The translations under genes were made by a program, and so were the position numbers. Shown piece after piece: positions 8,500 to 16,556 of a stretch of 64,000 nucleotides of DNA. The notes under the pieces were generated by a model. It saw only the letters and a program-made list of their open reading frames with translations, was not told the origin of the DNA and did not search any database. Numbering within the stretch: the stretch's first letter is position 1; every line of letters starts with the position of its first letter. The stretch lies in NCBI GenBank assembly GCA_016711085.1, contig JADJTR010000007.1, forward strand, positions 135,698 through 199,697, written 5' to 3'. This stretch comes from Phyllobacteriaceae bacterium (lineage in GTDB: Bacteria; Pseudomonadota; Alphaproteobacteria; Rhizobiales; Rhizobiaceae).

Positions 8500-9483
8500 A
8501 TGCTCTCGCGCTTTTTCACCGGCGGCCGCCGTTCGTTCGATTCGCTCTCCGAGCAGGAGATCCTGGCGCTGGCGATCTCGTCGGAAGAGGACGACGCGCG
8601 CATCTATCTCGCCTATGCCGACGGCTTGCGCGAGGAGTTCCCGGCCTCGGCGAAAATCTTCGAGGAGATGGCGGCCGAGGAGCACACGCATCGCGACCGC
8701 CTGATCGACATGCACAAGCGCCGCTTCGGCGACACCATCCCGCTGATCCGCCGCGACCACGTGCTCGGCTATTATGAGCGCAGGCCCGACTGGCTGGTGC
8801 GGCCGCTCGGGGTGGAGAAGGCGCGGGCGCAGGCGGCCGAGATGGAGCGCGGCGCGGAGCGCTTCTATCACGCCGCGGCGCAGCGCACGTCCGACGCCGA
8901 CACGCGCAAATTGCTAGGCGAATTGGCGCTGATCGAAAGCGGCCACGAAAAGACGGCGCAGGCGCTGGAAGCCAAGCACGCGCCGGAAGGCGTGCAGCAG
9001 GAAGAGGCGGCGACCGAGCGGCGCCAGTTCATCCTCACCTATGTGCAGCCGGGTCTCGCCGGCCTGATGGACGGTTCGGTGTCGACGCTGGCGCCGATCT
9101 TCGCCACGGCCTTCGCCACACAGAACACCTGGACGACATTCCTGGTTGGCCTGTCGGCCTCGGTCGGCGCCGGCATCTCGATGGGCTTCACCGAAGCGGC
9201 GCACGACGACGGCAAATTGTCGGGCCGCGGCTCGCCGATCAAGCGCGGCTTCGCCTCGGGCATCATGACCGCGCTCGGCGGCCTCGGCCACGCCCTGCCC
9301 TATCTCATCCCGCATTTCTGGACGGCGACGAGCCTCGCGGCGATCATCGTCGTGGTGGAGCTGTTCGTCATCACCTGGATCCAGAACCGCTACATGGAGA
9401 CGCCGTGGATGCGCGCGGCGCTGCAGGTGATCCTCGGCGGCACGCTGGTGTTCCTGGCCGGCGTGCTGATCGGCAACGCGTGA
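8500..9483 (+). CDS. mbfA: Membrane-bound ferritin MbfA (rubrerythrin domain fused to VIT1 domain)
   Basis: The 327-residue protein joins an N-terminal ferritin-like di-iron domain (residues 15-165) to a C-terminal VIT1-type membrane domain. Iron ligands are visible as SSEEDDARIY, EEMAAEEHTHRDRL, EMERGAERFYHAA and LIESGHEK. Membrane helices begin near residue 185 (VQPGLAGLMDGSVSTLAPIF). In Bradyrhizobium and Agrobacterium MbfA exports iron and protects against iron and peroxide stress under Irr control. I see no clear Irr box in the 74-nt gap upstream, so it may be read through from the exporter operon. The start follows a GGAGG site. Confidence 0.93.
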   Translation: MLSRFFTGGRRSFDSLSEQEILALAISSEEDDARIYLAYADGLREEFPASAKIFEEMAAEEHTHRDRLIDMHKRRFGDTIPLIRRDHVLGYYERRPDWLVRPLGVEKARAQAAEMERGAERFYHAAAQRTSDADTRKLLGELALIESGHEKTAQALEAKHAPEGVQQEEAATERRQFILTYVQPGLAGLMDGSVSTLAPIFATAFATQNTWTTFLVGLSASVGAGISMGFTEAAHDDGKLSGRGSPIKRGFASGIMTALGGLGHALPYLIPHFWTATSLAAIIVVVELFVITWIQNRYMETPWMRAALQVILGGTLVFLAGVLIGNA

Positions 9484-9487
9484 GGCG

Positions 9488-10045
9488 TCAGCGCTTTTTC
9501 CTGGCGGGCGTGAATTCAAGACCGCGCCGGTCTTTTGGTTCCAGCCCGGCCCAAAGCGTGGCCAGAGGCGGTTCGGACAGCCAGTTCACGCGTTCGAGAC
9601 CCAGCGATATTCCGTCGGCCCTGACCATGAAGGAGTCGGGATCGTCGCCCAGCACGGGTCCGCATCTCTTGACGTGAACTTCCGTCTCGATGGTAACGAC
9701 ACCGTTTACGCGATATCGCGCCGTGCCTGAGATCGTGTCGCCCCGGGCATCGCGCAATTCGAATGTTTCATCCCAGACAAGGGATTCCGAACGGATCGTC
9801 GAAATCGTTCTTGCCGGCTCTTCTCCCAAATAGGCGCAGGGCGCGCATTCCGTATAGGCATGGCTGTTGAGATCACGAGATTTCGCATCGATTTTCGCCG
9901 CCAGTTCGCTCGCCATTTCGGCAAACGTCTTTTTCGGCGCGGGCGCCATCGGTGGCCTTTTCATCAGTGTATGCGGCTCGATACGCACATCCGACCCGCG
10001 GCGATAGTGGCGCCACTCGATGGTCTTTTCGCATGGATCGGCCAT
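9488..10045 (-). CDS. Conserved-looking protein of unknown function
   Basis: This 185-residue frame is convergent with mbfA. I do not recognise a family. It has no signal peptide or membrane segment. The N-terminal half is charged (EWRHYRRG, then KTFAEMASELAAKIDAKSRD), and a CAPC motif occurs near residue 69, a possible metal or disulfide pair. The middle looks like alternating strands (ARYRVNGVVTIETEVHVKRCGP), and the tail is basic. An internal ATG at MKRPPMAP could be the true start. Coding statistics look normal for the window. No function is proposed. Confidence 0.6.
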   Translation of the reverse strand: MADPCEKTIEWRHYRRGSDVRIEPHTLMKRPPMAPAPKKTFAEMASELAAKIDAKSRDLNSHAYTECAPCAYLGEEPARTISTIRSESLVWDETFELRDARGDTISGTARYRVNGVVTIETEVHVKRCGPVLGDDPDSFMVRADGISLGLERVNWLSEPPLATLWAGLEPKDRRGLEFTPARKKR

Positions 10046-10159
10046 CGAATTCCTCCCGCGTGCGAAATGAATATCTTAGGCTATCATGAAATACGACCCT
10101 GCGCGACGATAAACGCGGCGTTCACCGGCGATTCACTTCCCCCTGCTATGGTCACGTCA

Positions 10160-10176
10160 TCGGAAGGGACTTCCGA
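10160..10176. promoter_or_regulatory. Short dyad before a small ORF
   Basis: TCGGAAG-GGA-CTTCCGA is a perfect 7-bp inverted repeat with a 3-nt centre. It lies 17 nt before the ATG of the 44-codon ORF and could be an operator or a hairpin near its ribosome site. Confidence 0.4.
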
Positions 10177-10193
10177 AAAGGCGGAACAGGGAC

Positions 10194-10328
10194 ATGTTGA
10201 AACGTTTGCGCGCCATCGTGCTGGCAACCAGGGAATTCGTGGCGCCGTCCTATCACCCGGAGCGCCACTACATGCGCGGACCGGGACCGGCCTGCGCGCG
10301 GCGTCAAAGCCAGGCATTCTTCGGCTGA
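10194..10328 (+). CDS. Possible small protein of 44 residues
   Basis: ATG at 10194 follows a purine-rich GGAACAGGGAC. The product starts MLKRLRAIVLATREFV and continues with a proline, arginine and histidine-rich part (YHPERHYMRGPGP) and ends QSQAFFG. It has no membrane segment. It ends against the stop of the convergent MOSC gene (10329). Its placement, start context and clean stop favour a real small gene, but I recognise no family and the length allows chance. Confidence 0.4.
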   Translation: MLKRLRAIVLATREFVAPSYHPERHYMRGPGPACARRQSQAFFG

Positions 10329-10958
10329 TCAGGGCTTGTCGATCTCGCCGCGCAAATAGGCGGCGAGTTTGCGGTGCAGCGGCGCCGACAGGTAACGGAC
10401 CCGCGTTTCCGCCAAGATCCGCTTGAACGGATAGTTTTCCACCAGTTGCGCCAGAGTGACGTTTGCTCCGCCGTAAGCCATGCGCCCGAAGACGTCGCCC
10501 AGGCCGACATCGCCACCTTCCAACACCCGGAAATAGACGCCCGGCCGTCGCGCCGCCATGAAGCGGGCCGGCAGCTCCGGCACACCGACATGAGCGGCGA
10601 AGGTCGAGCAGGGAATGCGCGGGCTGGTGACCTCGAGCACGAGGCCGCCGCATGCGAAGCGCTCGCCGACGGCGACCGCGCCGCTCTCCAGCCCTTCGAC
10701 CGTCAGGTTCTCGCCGAACAAGCCGTCGCGAAGGGATCGGCCGAGTTCGGCCTCCCAGAACGCGTAGTCCTCGCGGCTGTAAGCGTAGACCGCCTGGTCT
10801 TCGCCGCCATGATTGACCAGATCGACAATGTCGTCGCCTTCGAGGCCGAGACGTCCGACGGCGACCCGGCCGGAACGCGGGCGCTTGTCGATGCCAGAGG
10901 AATTGGGCCGGCCGGCGACCGGAGACGCACGGCCGGTGTTGACGGAGAGGATTTTCAT
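10329..10958 (-). CDS. MOSC-domain protein (YiiM-like)
   Basis: The 209-residue protein begins MKILSVNTGRASPV and carries the MOSC core: GLEGDDIVDLVNHGGEDQAVYAY (about residues 38-60), FGENLTVEGL, and LEVTSPRIPCSTFA with the conserved Cys near residue 117. A C-terminal 3-alpha-like segment (LAQLVENYPFKRIL) follows, as in Escherichia coli YiiM. MOSC domains bind molybdenum cofactor and handle sulfur; YiiM-type proteins reduce N-hydroxylated bases in the cytoplasm. The conserved Cys is present, so activity is plausible. Confidence 0.9.
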   Translation of the reverse strand: MKILSVNTGRASPVAGRPNSSGIDKRPRSGRVAVGRLGLEGDDIVDLVNHGGEDQAVYAYSREDYAFWEAELGRSLRDGLFGENLTVEGLESGAVAVGERFACGGLVLEVTSPRIPCSTFAAHVGVPELPARFMAARRPGVYFRVLEGGDVGLGDVFGRMAYGGANVTLAQLVENYPFKRILAETRVRYLSAPLHRKLAAYLRGEIDKP

Positions 10959-11060
10959 GACAAAGGGCTAGTGCCGCGATCGCGGTCCGTCAAGGCGAAG
11001 GCGCGACGCATTTCGGCCGCAATCGCCGGGCCGGATCGCGTGGCAATCGGGGATCCATCA

Positions 11061-11786
11061 ATGCCGTCAGCCAAGACCGTTCTCCATAGCCTGTCCTTCG
11101 TCGCGCAAGTCGCCGCGATCGTCTTCGCGATGAAATCCTTCGCGGTCGCCTCGCACTACATCCCCTCGGAAAGCATGGTCCCGACGCTGGAGGTGGGCGA
11201 CCGCATCGCGGTGATGAAATGGCCCTATGGCTACAGCCACCATTCGTTGATGATCGATCCGGGCGTTTCCGCGCCGACGGCCGACGGGCGCGTGTTTTCG
11301 TCCCTGCCGGCGCGCGGCGATGTCGCGGTTTTTACCCACCCGAGGAGCGGCGAGACGATGATCAAGCGGGTGATCGGCCTGCCGGGCGACCGCATCGCCC
11401 TCTATCGCGGACGGCTGTTCATCAATGGCGCGTTGACGCCACGTATCGAACGCGCCGCCTACCGCTACCGTGAATACAAGGGCGGCGTGGCGGCGGTGAC
11501 CCGCTATGACGAGACATTGCCGGGCGGGAAAACCCACGCCATCATCGAGCGCACCGATACCGGCTTCGCCGACGACATGGCGGAAGTCGCCGTTCCGGCC
11601 AATCACCTGTTCATGATGGGCGACAACCGCGACAATTCCGCCGACAGCCGATTCACGCAGATGGGTTTCGTGCCGGTCGAAAACCTGCAAGGGCGCGCCG
11701 ATTTGATCGGCTGGTCGCTTTATTCCTGCGCCGCCGAAGCGGGGCTGAAATGCGGCGAACGGCGCGCACTGACCGCCATCGATTGA
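11061..11786 (+). CDS. lepB: Signal peptidase I
   Basis: Starting at MPSAKTVLHS (ribosome site GGGGAT), the 241-residue protein has one N-terminal membrane helix (residues 8-30), then the catalytic Ser in IPSESMVPTL (about residue 36) and the catalytic Lys in TMIKRVIGLPGD (about residue 103). The C-terminal boxes GDNRDNSADSR and GRADLIGWS are present. The enzyme cleaves signal peptides of exported proteins at the periplasmic face. The gene stands alone here, not beside rnc and era as in many relatives, so it may be a second copy. The tail contains two Cys residues. Confidence 0.9.
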   Translation: MPSAKTVLHSLSFVAQVAAIVFAMKSFAVASHYIPSESMVPTLEVGDRIAVMKWPYGYSHHSLMIDPGVSAPTADGRVFSSLPARGDVAVFTHPRSGETMIKRVIGLPGDRIALYRGRLFINGALTPRIERAAYRYREYKGGVAAVTRYDETLPGGKTHAIIERTDTGFADDMAEVAVPANHLFMMGDNRDNSADSRFTQMGFVPVENLQGRADLIGWSLYSCAAEAGLKCGERRALTAID

Positions 11787-11787
11787 T

Positions 11788-12753
11788 TCAAGCCTCCAGC
11801 CCGTCGAACAGGGCCGTCGACAGATAGCGCTCGGCGAAGGACGGGATGATGACGACCATGCGCTTGCCGGCGTTTTCCGGCCGCGTTCCGACCCTGATCG
11901 CCGCGGTCAGCGCCGCGCCGGAGGAAATGCCGACCGGCACGCCTTCGAGGCGGGCGAGCAGGCGGGCATTGGCGAAGGCGTCGTCGTTGGCGACCTGGAC
12001 GATCTCGTCATAGATCGAACGGTCGAGGATGGCTGGCGCGAAACCGGCGCCGATACCCTGGATCTTGTGCGGGCCGGGCTGGCCGCCCGACAAAACCGGC
12101 GAGGCTTCCGGCTCGACCGCGACAATGTGGAGCCGCGGATTGCGGGCCTTCAACACCTGGCCGACGCCGGTGATGGTGCCGCCGGTGCCGATGCCGGAAA
12201 TGAGGATATCGACCTTGCCGCCGGTATCGTTCCAGATTTCCTCGGCCGTGGTGCGGCGGTGGATGTCCGGATTGGCCGGGTTTTCGAACTGCTGAGGAAT
12301 TACAGCGTCGGGCAGGTCCTTGGCCAGTTCCTCGGCCTTGGCGATGGCGCCCTTCATGCCCTTCGGACCCTCGGTCAGGACAAGTTCCGCGCCCATGAAT
12401 TTCAGCATCTTGCGCCGCTCGACCGACATCGTCTCCGGCATGGTGAGGATCAGGCGGTAGCCCTTGGCGGCGGCGGCGAAGGCGAGCGCGATGCCGGTGT
12501 TGCCCGAGGTCGGCTCGACCAGCGTCGTCTTGCCGGGCTTGATCTTGCCGGCGGCTTCCAGCGCCTCGATCATGGCGACGCCGATGCGGTCCTTGACCGA
12601 CGCGATGGGGTTGAAGAATTCGAGCTTGGCCAGCAATTCGGCGACGACGTCGTTCTCGCGCGCGAACTTGTCGAGCCGCACCAGCGGCGTGTCGCCGATC
12701 GTGTCGGTGATCGAAGCGTAGATGCGGCCGCGGCCGGGTTTGCTGGCGGACAT
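11788..12753 (-). CDS. cysK: Cysteine synthase A (O-acetylserine sulfhydrylase)
   Basis: The 321-residue PLP enzyme starts at MSASKPGRG with a GGGAG ribosome site. It shows the Schiff-base lysine in NPIASVKDRIG (about residue 51), the substrate loop PTSGNTGIALA, the phosphate-binding loop GIGTGGTITG and the C-terminal PVGISSGAAL. It makes cysteine from O-acetylserine and sulfide. It is convergent with lepB with 1 nt between the stops. Confidence 0.95.
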   Translation of the reverse strand: MSASKPGRGRIYASITDTIGDTPLVRLDKFARENDVVAELLAKLEFFNPIASVKDRIGVAMIEALEAAGKIKPGKTTLVEPTSGNTGIALAFAAAAKGYRLILTMPETMSVERRKMLKFMGAELVLTEGPKGMKGAIAKAEELAKDLPDAVIPQQFENPANPDIHRRTTAEEIWNDTGGKVDILISGIGTGGTITGVGQVLKARNPRLHIVAVEPEASPVLSGGQPGPHKIQGIGAGFAPAILDRSIYDEIVQVANDDAFANARLLARLEGVPVGISSGAALTAAIRVGTRPENAGKRMVVIIPSFAERYLSTALFDGLEA

Positions 12754-12878
12754 GTCAATCTCCCGTGTTTGGCGCGACGCTACCGCGAAGCTGGAGAAAA
12801 AACGAGGCGGGATCGGGGTGAAACGACACGAAGCGCGGTCGTTTTTCCCGTAAACTCCCATCGAACCGGAAAATTGTT

Positions 12879-13490
12879 CTACGAAACCCGCGCCGCGATG
12901 GCCGCGGCCGCGCCGCCGAGAAAGCCGGCGGCGATGCGGCTCATCAGCTTCAAGGCCTTCGGCGTCTGCAGCAGGCCGCGGGCGCGGGCGGCAAGAAACA
13001 GATAAGGCAGAATAACGGCCAGAAGCACCGCGGCGGTGAGCGCTGCCAGCAGAAGATAGTCGGCTAGGGCTACCGTCTCGAGGTCGACGATGGCCGGCAG
13101 GAGCGCGAGATAAAAAACCTTGGGATTGCCGAGCGTGACCGCGAGGCCGGAGACAAACGAAGCGAACAGCCCCTCGCCGCGTTCTGCCTCGACGCGGCCG
13201 ATGCCGACGCCTCAGGTCCAGAATTTGTACGCCAGCCACAGGAGATAGGCGACGCCCATCCATTTGACGAGAAGAAAGGCCATGCCGAAGGCCTTGGCGA
13301 CAAAGGCAAGACCGAGCACGGCGGCGGTCAGATAGGTGAGATCGCCGAGCACCAGACCGAGCGCCATGGGCAGGCTCGATTTCAGGCCGGCGCCAAGCGT
13401 GCGCGCCACCAGCGCAACGATGCCCGGACCGGGGATGGCGGCGGCGACGGCAAGCGCGCCGCAATAGGCGAGAAAACCGGAAAGAGTCAC
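12879..13490 (-). pseudogene. LysE/RhtB-family amino-acid exporter interrupted by an in-frame TGA
   Basis: From ATG 13490 the frame encodes a LysE-type protein (FLAYCGALAVAAAIPGPG, then two membrane helices up to LLWLAYKFWT). It stops at TGA 13212-13214, but the same frame continues for 110 codons (GVGIGRVEAERGEGLF, then VTLGNPKVFYLALLP and two more helices) to TAG at 12879. Total length 204 codons matches LysE proteins. One base substitution accounts for it. The gene overlaps the upstream thioredoxin-like gene by 4 nt, so the pair is co-translated. Either a recent null mutation or a sequencing error. Confidence 0.85.
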
Positions 13491-13912
13491 TGCGCCGCCG
13501 CCTTAAGCTTTTCAGCGCGGGCGATCGCCTTGACCAAAAGCATTTCCCATTCGCCGGCGTGGGCGTCGACGAAAGCGCCGCTATCGACGAGACCGAAGGC
13601 GGGAACGCCGGCGCCGGCCCGGCGCACCATTTTCAGCCAGACCGGGTTCCATTGGCCGAATACGCCCGGTTTGTGCAGATCGCGCAAACTTGCCGTTTCC
13701 ATGGCGACAAACCGGATGCCCGCATCTTCGGTGCGCTGCTTCAACTCGGCGAAGGAGTCGCGCATGAACGCCTGACAATAGGGGCAGTCCTTGGCGCCGA
13801 GGTAAAAAAAGGTGACGCCTTTGGCGATCTCGGCTGGCGCGCCGTCGAGCGCGCGCGCCGGGCCGGACACCATAAGGCTGGCGAAAGCCAGAAGGGCGCG
13901 TCGGTTCAGCAT
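13487..13912 (-). CDS. Secreted thioredoxin-fold protein with CPYC motif
   Basis: I start at MLNRRALLAFASL, which gives a signal peptide with cleavage near residue 21 (GPARALDG). The mature part is a short thioredoxin-like domain of about 120 residues with the redox motif DCPYCQAF near residue 44 and a cis-Pro region GVPAFGLV. It should act in the periplasm as a thiol reductase or disulfide carrier. It lies 5' of the LysE gene with a 4-nt overlap. It resembles small SoxS-like or thioredoxin-like secreted proteins; the partner is unknown. Confidence 0.82.
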   Translation of the reverse strand: MLNRRALLAFASLMVSGPARALDGAPAEIAKGVTFFYLGAKDCPYCQAFMRDSFAELKQRTEDAGIRFVAMETASLRDLHKPGVFGQWNPVWLKMVRRAGAGVPAFGLVDSGAFVDAHAGEWEMLLVKAIARAEKLKAAAQ

Positions 13913-13979
13913 GGTTCGTTTCTCCGCGCCCAATTGGGCCGATGCGAGGCGTGGGGTCAATGGCGTTTTTCCGGTCGCC

Positions 13980-14981
13980 TCAGCGCAACAGGAAACCGCC
14001 GCCGAGCGGATCGTCCGGCTCGACGATGAATTCCGCGCGGCCGCACCAATGCGAACGGCCGGAAACGCCAACCGTCACCGCTTGCCGATCCCCGCAGTCG
14101 AACACGGACATCACCCGGCCATCGAAGCGTGCGCCGGTGATCGATTCGAACACGCGGATCTCGCTGACAGCGGTCTGGCCCTTGGCGTGCATCGCGGCGA
14201 GACGCGCCGTGACGCCGGACCCGGTCGGCGAGCGATCGACCTCGGAATCGGCGAAGACGCAGACGTTTTTCGTCGGCGCGGCACGGCCATCGCCGCCATC
14301 GGTCAGGATCGAACCGTAGAGGAATTCGAGATCGGCGGAATCGGGATGCGACGGGCGGTGGGCGGCGCGCACGGCGTCCGACAGCGCGGTGGCCGCGTCG
14401 ACGAAATCGCGGATGCGGTCACGGCCGAATTCCAGCCCGAATTGGCAGCAATCGGCGAGCGCGTAGAACGCGCCGCCATAGGCGACATCGCAGACGACGC
14501 GGCCATGGCCGGGCAAATCGACGGCGAGGTCGGCAGCAGAAAGGAAGGCCGGCACGCTTTCGAAGGAAACGCCGCCGACCTTGCCGTCGGCGACCGCAAT
14601 CTCGACCCGCACCAGCCCGCAGGGACATTCCAGACCAATGCGCGTCACCGGTTCGGTCACGGCGACAAGGCCTTTCTCCACCGCGTAGCGGCCGAGCGCG
14701 ATGGTGGCGTGGCCGCACATGGTCGACCAGCCCTCATTGTGCATGAAAAGCACGGCGAGTTCGGCCCCCGGCAGGCTCGGCTCGACGAGGAGCGCGCCAT
14801 ACATGTCGGCATGGCCGCGCGGCTCGAACATCAGGATGCGGCGCAGGTGGTCGTGATTGGCGCGGACGAAGGCGCGCTTCTCCAGGATCGACGCCCCCGG
14901 CACAGGCGGCCACCCGGACACGACGATTCGCACCGGTTCGCCGCCGGTGTGCATGTCGTCGACGGTGAGGAGTGGGATCAT
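13980..14981 (-). CDS. Proline racemase family; probable trans-3-hydroxy-L-proline dehydratase
   Basis: I start at MIPLLTVDDMHTGGEP, giving 333 residues, the normal family length. The first catalytic Cys is present in STMCGHATIALG (about residue 88). The position of the second catalytic Cys, found in racemases and 4-hydroxyproline epimerases as SPCGTG, here reads RSPTGSGV: Thr replaces Cys. In this superfamily the Cys/Thr pair marks trans-3-hydroxy-L-proline dehydratases, which yield delta-1-pyrroline-2-carboxylate. The gene stands alone. A possible partner reductase of the ornithine cyclodeaminase family is at 48.4 kb. Family certain; substrate by motif. Confidence 0.88.
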   Translation of the reverse strand: MIPLLTVDDMHTGGEPVRIVVSGWPPVPGASILEKRAFVRANHDHLRRILMFEPRGHADMYGALLVEPSLPGAELAVLFMHNEGWSTMCGHATIALGRYAVEKGLVAVTEPVTRIGLECPCGLVRVEIAVADGKVGGVSFESVPAFLSAADLAVDLPGHGRVVCDVAYGGAFYALADCCQFGLEFGRDRIRDFVDAATALSDAVRAAHRPSHPDSADLEFLYGSILTDGGDGRAAPTKNVCVFADSEVDRSPTGSGVTARLAAMHAKGQTAVSEIRVFESITGARFDGRVMSVFDCGDRQAVTVGVSGRSHWCGRAEFIVEPDDPLGGGFLLR

Positions 14982-15036
14982 GAATCGGCTCGCAAACCCA
15001 TATTCGCGACAAGTATCGTTCGGCCGGCAAGGCAAT

Positions 15037-15426
15037 TCAACCGGGAGCACCGGCCTTATGGTCGCGATTGGCGGCGAGACGCTCACGGACGATGCGCGCC
15101 ACGAGATTCTCCGGCAATGGCTTGTCGGGGGTGAAACGGATGGCGCCTTTGGACACCGAATAGAGGACAAGTTGTGGCTTCAGCCGTTCAACGGTCGAAC
15201 CGTCCATCGGGAAAAACGACAAATGGCCTTTCGCCGCGCCGAAGCCGACCAGATGACCATGGTCGACGAAAACCGGCACGCCGTAAGCGATTGTCTCGAC
15301 CGCTTGCGGAGCGGCGGCGCGAATGACGGCGCGCAGATGCTCAAGCGCCCCGCGCTGCGTCGCGGGCAGCTTCGCCAGCCAGGCGTCCACCGCTGCGCCG
15401 CCGGATTCGCCCGATCTCGCCATCAT
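15037..15426 (-). CDS. DUF1801 (YdhG-like) protein
   Basis: The 129-residue cytoplasmic protein has the DUF1801 pattern: a helical start (VDAWLAKLPATQRGALEHLRAVIRAAAP), then AVETIAYGVPVFVDHGHLVGFGAAKGHLSFFPM, and a terminal helix with GAIRFTPDKPLPENLVARIV. These proteins share a fold with frataxin-like domains and have no settled role. Two adjacent ATG codons (15426, 15423) are possible; the first overlaps the HAD gene stop, so the two are coupled. Confidence 0.88.
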   Translation of the reverse strand: MMARSGESGGAAVDAWLAKLPATQRGALEHLRAVIRAAAPQAVETIAYGVPVFVDHGHLVGFGAAKGHLSFFPMDGSTVERLKPQLVLYSVSKGAIRFTPDKPLPENLVARIVRERLAANRDHKAGAPG

Positions 15427-16073
15427 TCCAGCCCCAACAACGAAGGCAGCCTATCCATTGAAAGGAAGACTTCGCCGCCTGCCGCCGCCAATCCGTCACG
15501 GTCGGAAAGCGGGTCGCCGGCGTAAGCCAGAACACGCATGCCGGCGGCGACGCCGGCGACGACCCCCGGAACCGAATCCTCGACAACAACGGCGTCTTCC
15601 GGCGCAAACCCCATTTTTTTGGCGGCATGGAGGAAAAGATCGGGGTGCGGCTTGCCGCGTTCGACCATCGACGACGAGTACAGCCGGTCGGCAAGAAGGT
15701 GCAGCAAGCCCGCCGCGCCAAGCGTCATGTGCATTTTGGCGATGGTGCCGGACGACGCGACGCAATTGGCCGTCCGGCTGGCGGCGAGCCTGTCGAGTGC
15801 CGGCCGGATTCCGGCGATGGCGTCGACGCCCCGGGAAAATATCGCCGGCAACTCGCTTTGCCAGCGTTCGGCGAAATCGGCGCCGAGATCGACGCCGTCC
15901 TCGGCCAGCAAGCGGTCTCGCACCGCCTGCATCGACAGACCGTTGAAGCGACGCCGGCAGGCGGGCATGGCGATCGGCAGGCCGGCGGCCGTGATGATTG
16001 CGGCCAGTCGTTCATTGGCCGGGTTTTCGGTATCGACGAGGACACCGTCGCAATCGAAAATGACCAGCATCAT
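15423..16073 (-). CDS. HAD-superfamily phosphatase (beta-phosphoglucomutase/GPH type)
   Basis: The 216-residue protein has all four HAD motifs: nucleophile DCDGVLVD (Asp 7 and Asp 9), motif II Ser in CVASSGT (about residue 108), the motif III Lys in ERGKPHPDLF (about residue 141) and acidic motif IV VVVEDSVPG. A helical cap domain lies between residues 15 and 85. It acts on small phosphorylated metabolites in the cytoplasm; the substrate cannot be told. It overlaps dut by 4 nt upstream and the DUF1801 gene downstream. Confidence 0.9.
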   Translation of the reverse strand: MMLVIFDCDGVLVDTENPANERLAAIITAAGLPIAMPACRRRFNGLSMQAVRDRLLAEDGVDLGADFAERWQSELPAIFSRGVDAIAGIRPALDRLAASRTANCVASSGTIAKMHMTLGAAGLLHLLADRLYSSSMVERGKPHPDLFLHAAKKMGFAPEDAVVVEDSVPGVVAGVAAGMRVLAYAGDPLSDRDGLAAAGGEVFLSMDRLPSLLGLE

Positions 16074-16525
16074 CCCGATCCCGTCGAGCCGAATCCGCCC
16101 GAACCGCGCGCCGTTTCGCCGGCGATATTCGCCTCGACGATTTGCGCCTGCGCGACCGGGGCGATGACCAACTGGGCAATCCGCAGGCCGCGCGTCACGA
16201 CGAACTCTTCCGTCCCGAGATTGACAAGCAGCACCTTCACTTCGCCGCGATAATCGCTGTCGATGGTGCCGGGCGTATTGAGGCAGGTGACGCCGTGCCT
16301 GAAGGCAAGGCCGGAGCGCGGCCGCACCTGGCCTTCGAAGCCCGCCGGGATTTCAAGAACCAGCCCGGTCGGCACGAGCGCGCGGTCGCCAGGCGCAATC
16401 GACTTGGGTTCGCTTTCAGGCACGGCGGCGCGCAAATCCATGCCGGCCGCGCCGGCGGATTCGTAGGCCGGCAGGGCCAGACCGGCGGCGTGAGGCAGGT
16501 GGATGACGGGGATGCGGAGGGTCAT
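16070..16525 (-). CDS. dut: Deoxyuridine 5'-triphosphate nucleotidohydrolase (dUTPase)
   Basis: I use the ATG at 16523-16525 because AGGAGA lies just before it; a GTG 15 nt further upstream is less likely. The 151-residue protein has the five trimeric dUTPase motifs: AGMDLRAA, PRSGLAFRHG, NTPGTIDSDYRGE, RGLRIAQLVI and the C-terminal glycine-rich RGSGGFGSTG arm that closes over the phosphates. It converts dUTP to dUMP, limiting uracil in DNA. The HAD and DUF1801 genes follow with overlaps in one operon. Confidence 0.95.
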   Translation of the reverse strand: MTLRIPVIHLPHAAGLALPAYESAGAAGMDLRAAVPESEPKSIAPGDRALVPTGLVLEIPAGFEGQVRPRSGLAFRHGVTCLNTPGTIDSDYRGEVKVLLVNLGTEEFVVTRGLRIAQLVIAPVAQAQIVEANIAGETARGSGGFGSTGSG

Positions 16526-16556
16526 GGTTCTCCTATCCACGCGCCCTACGTTTCGG

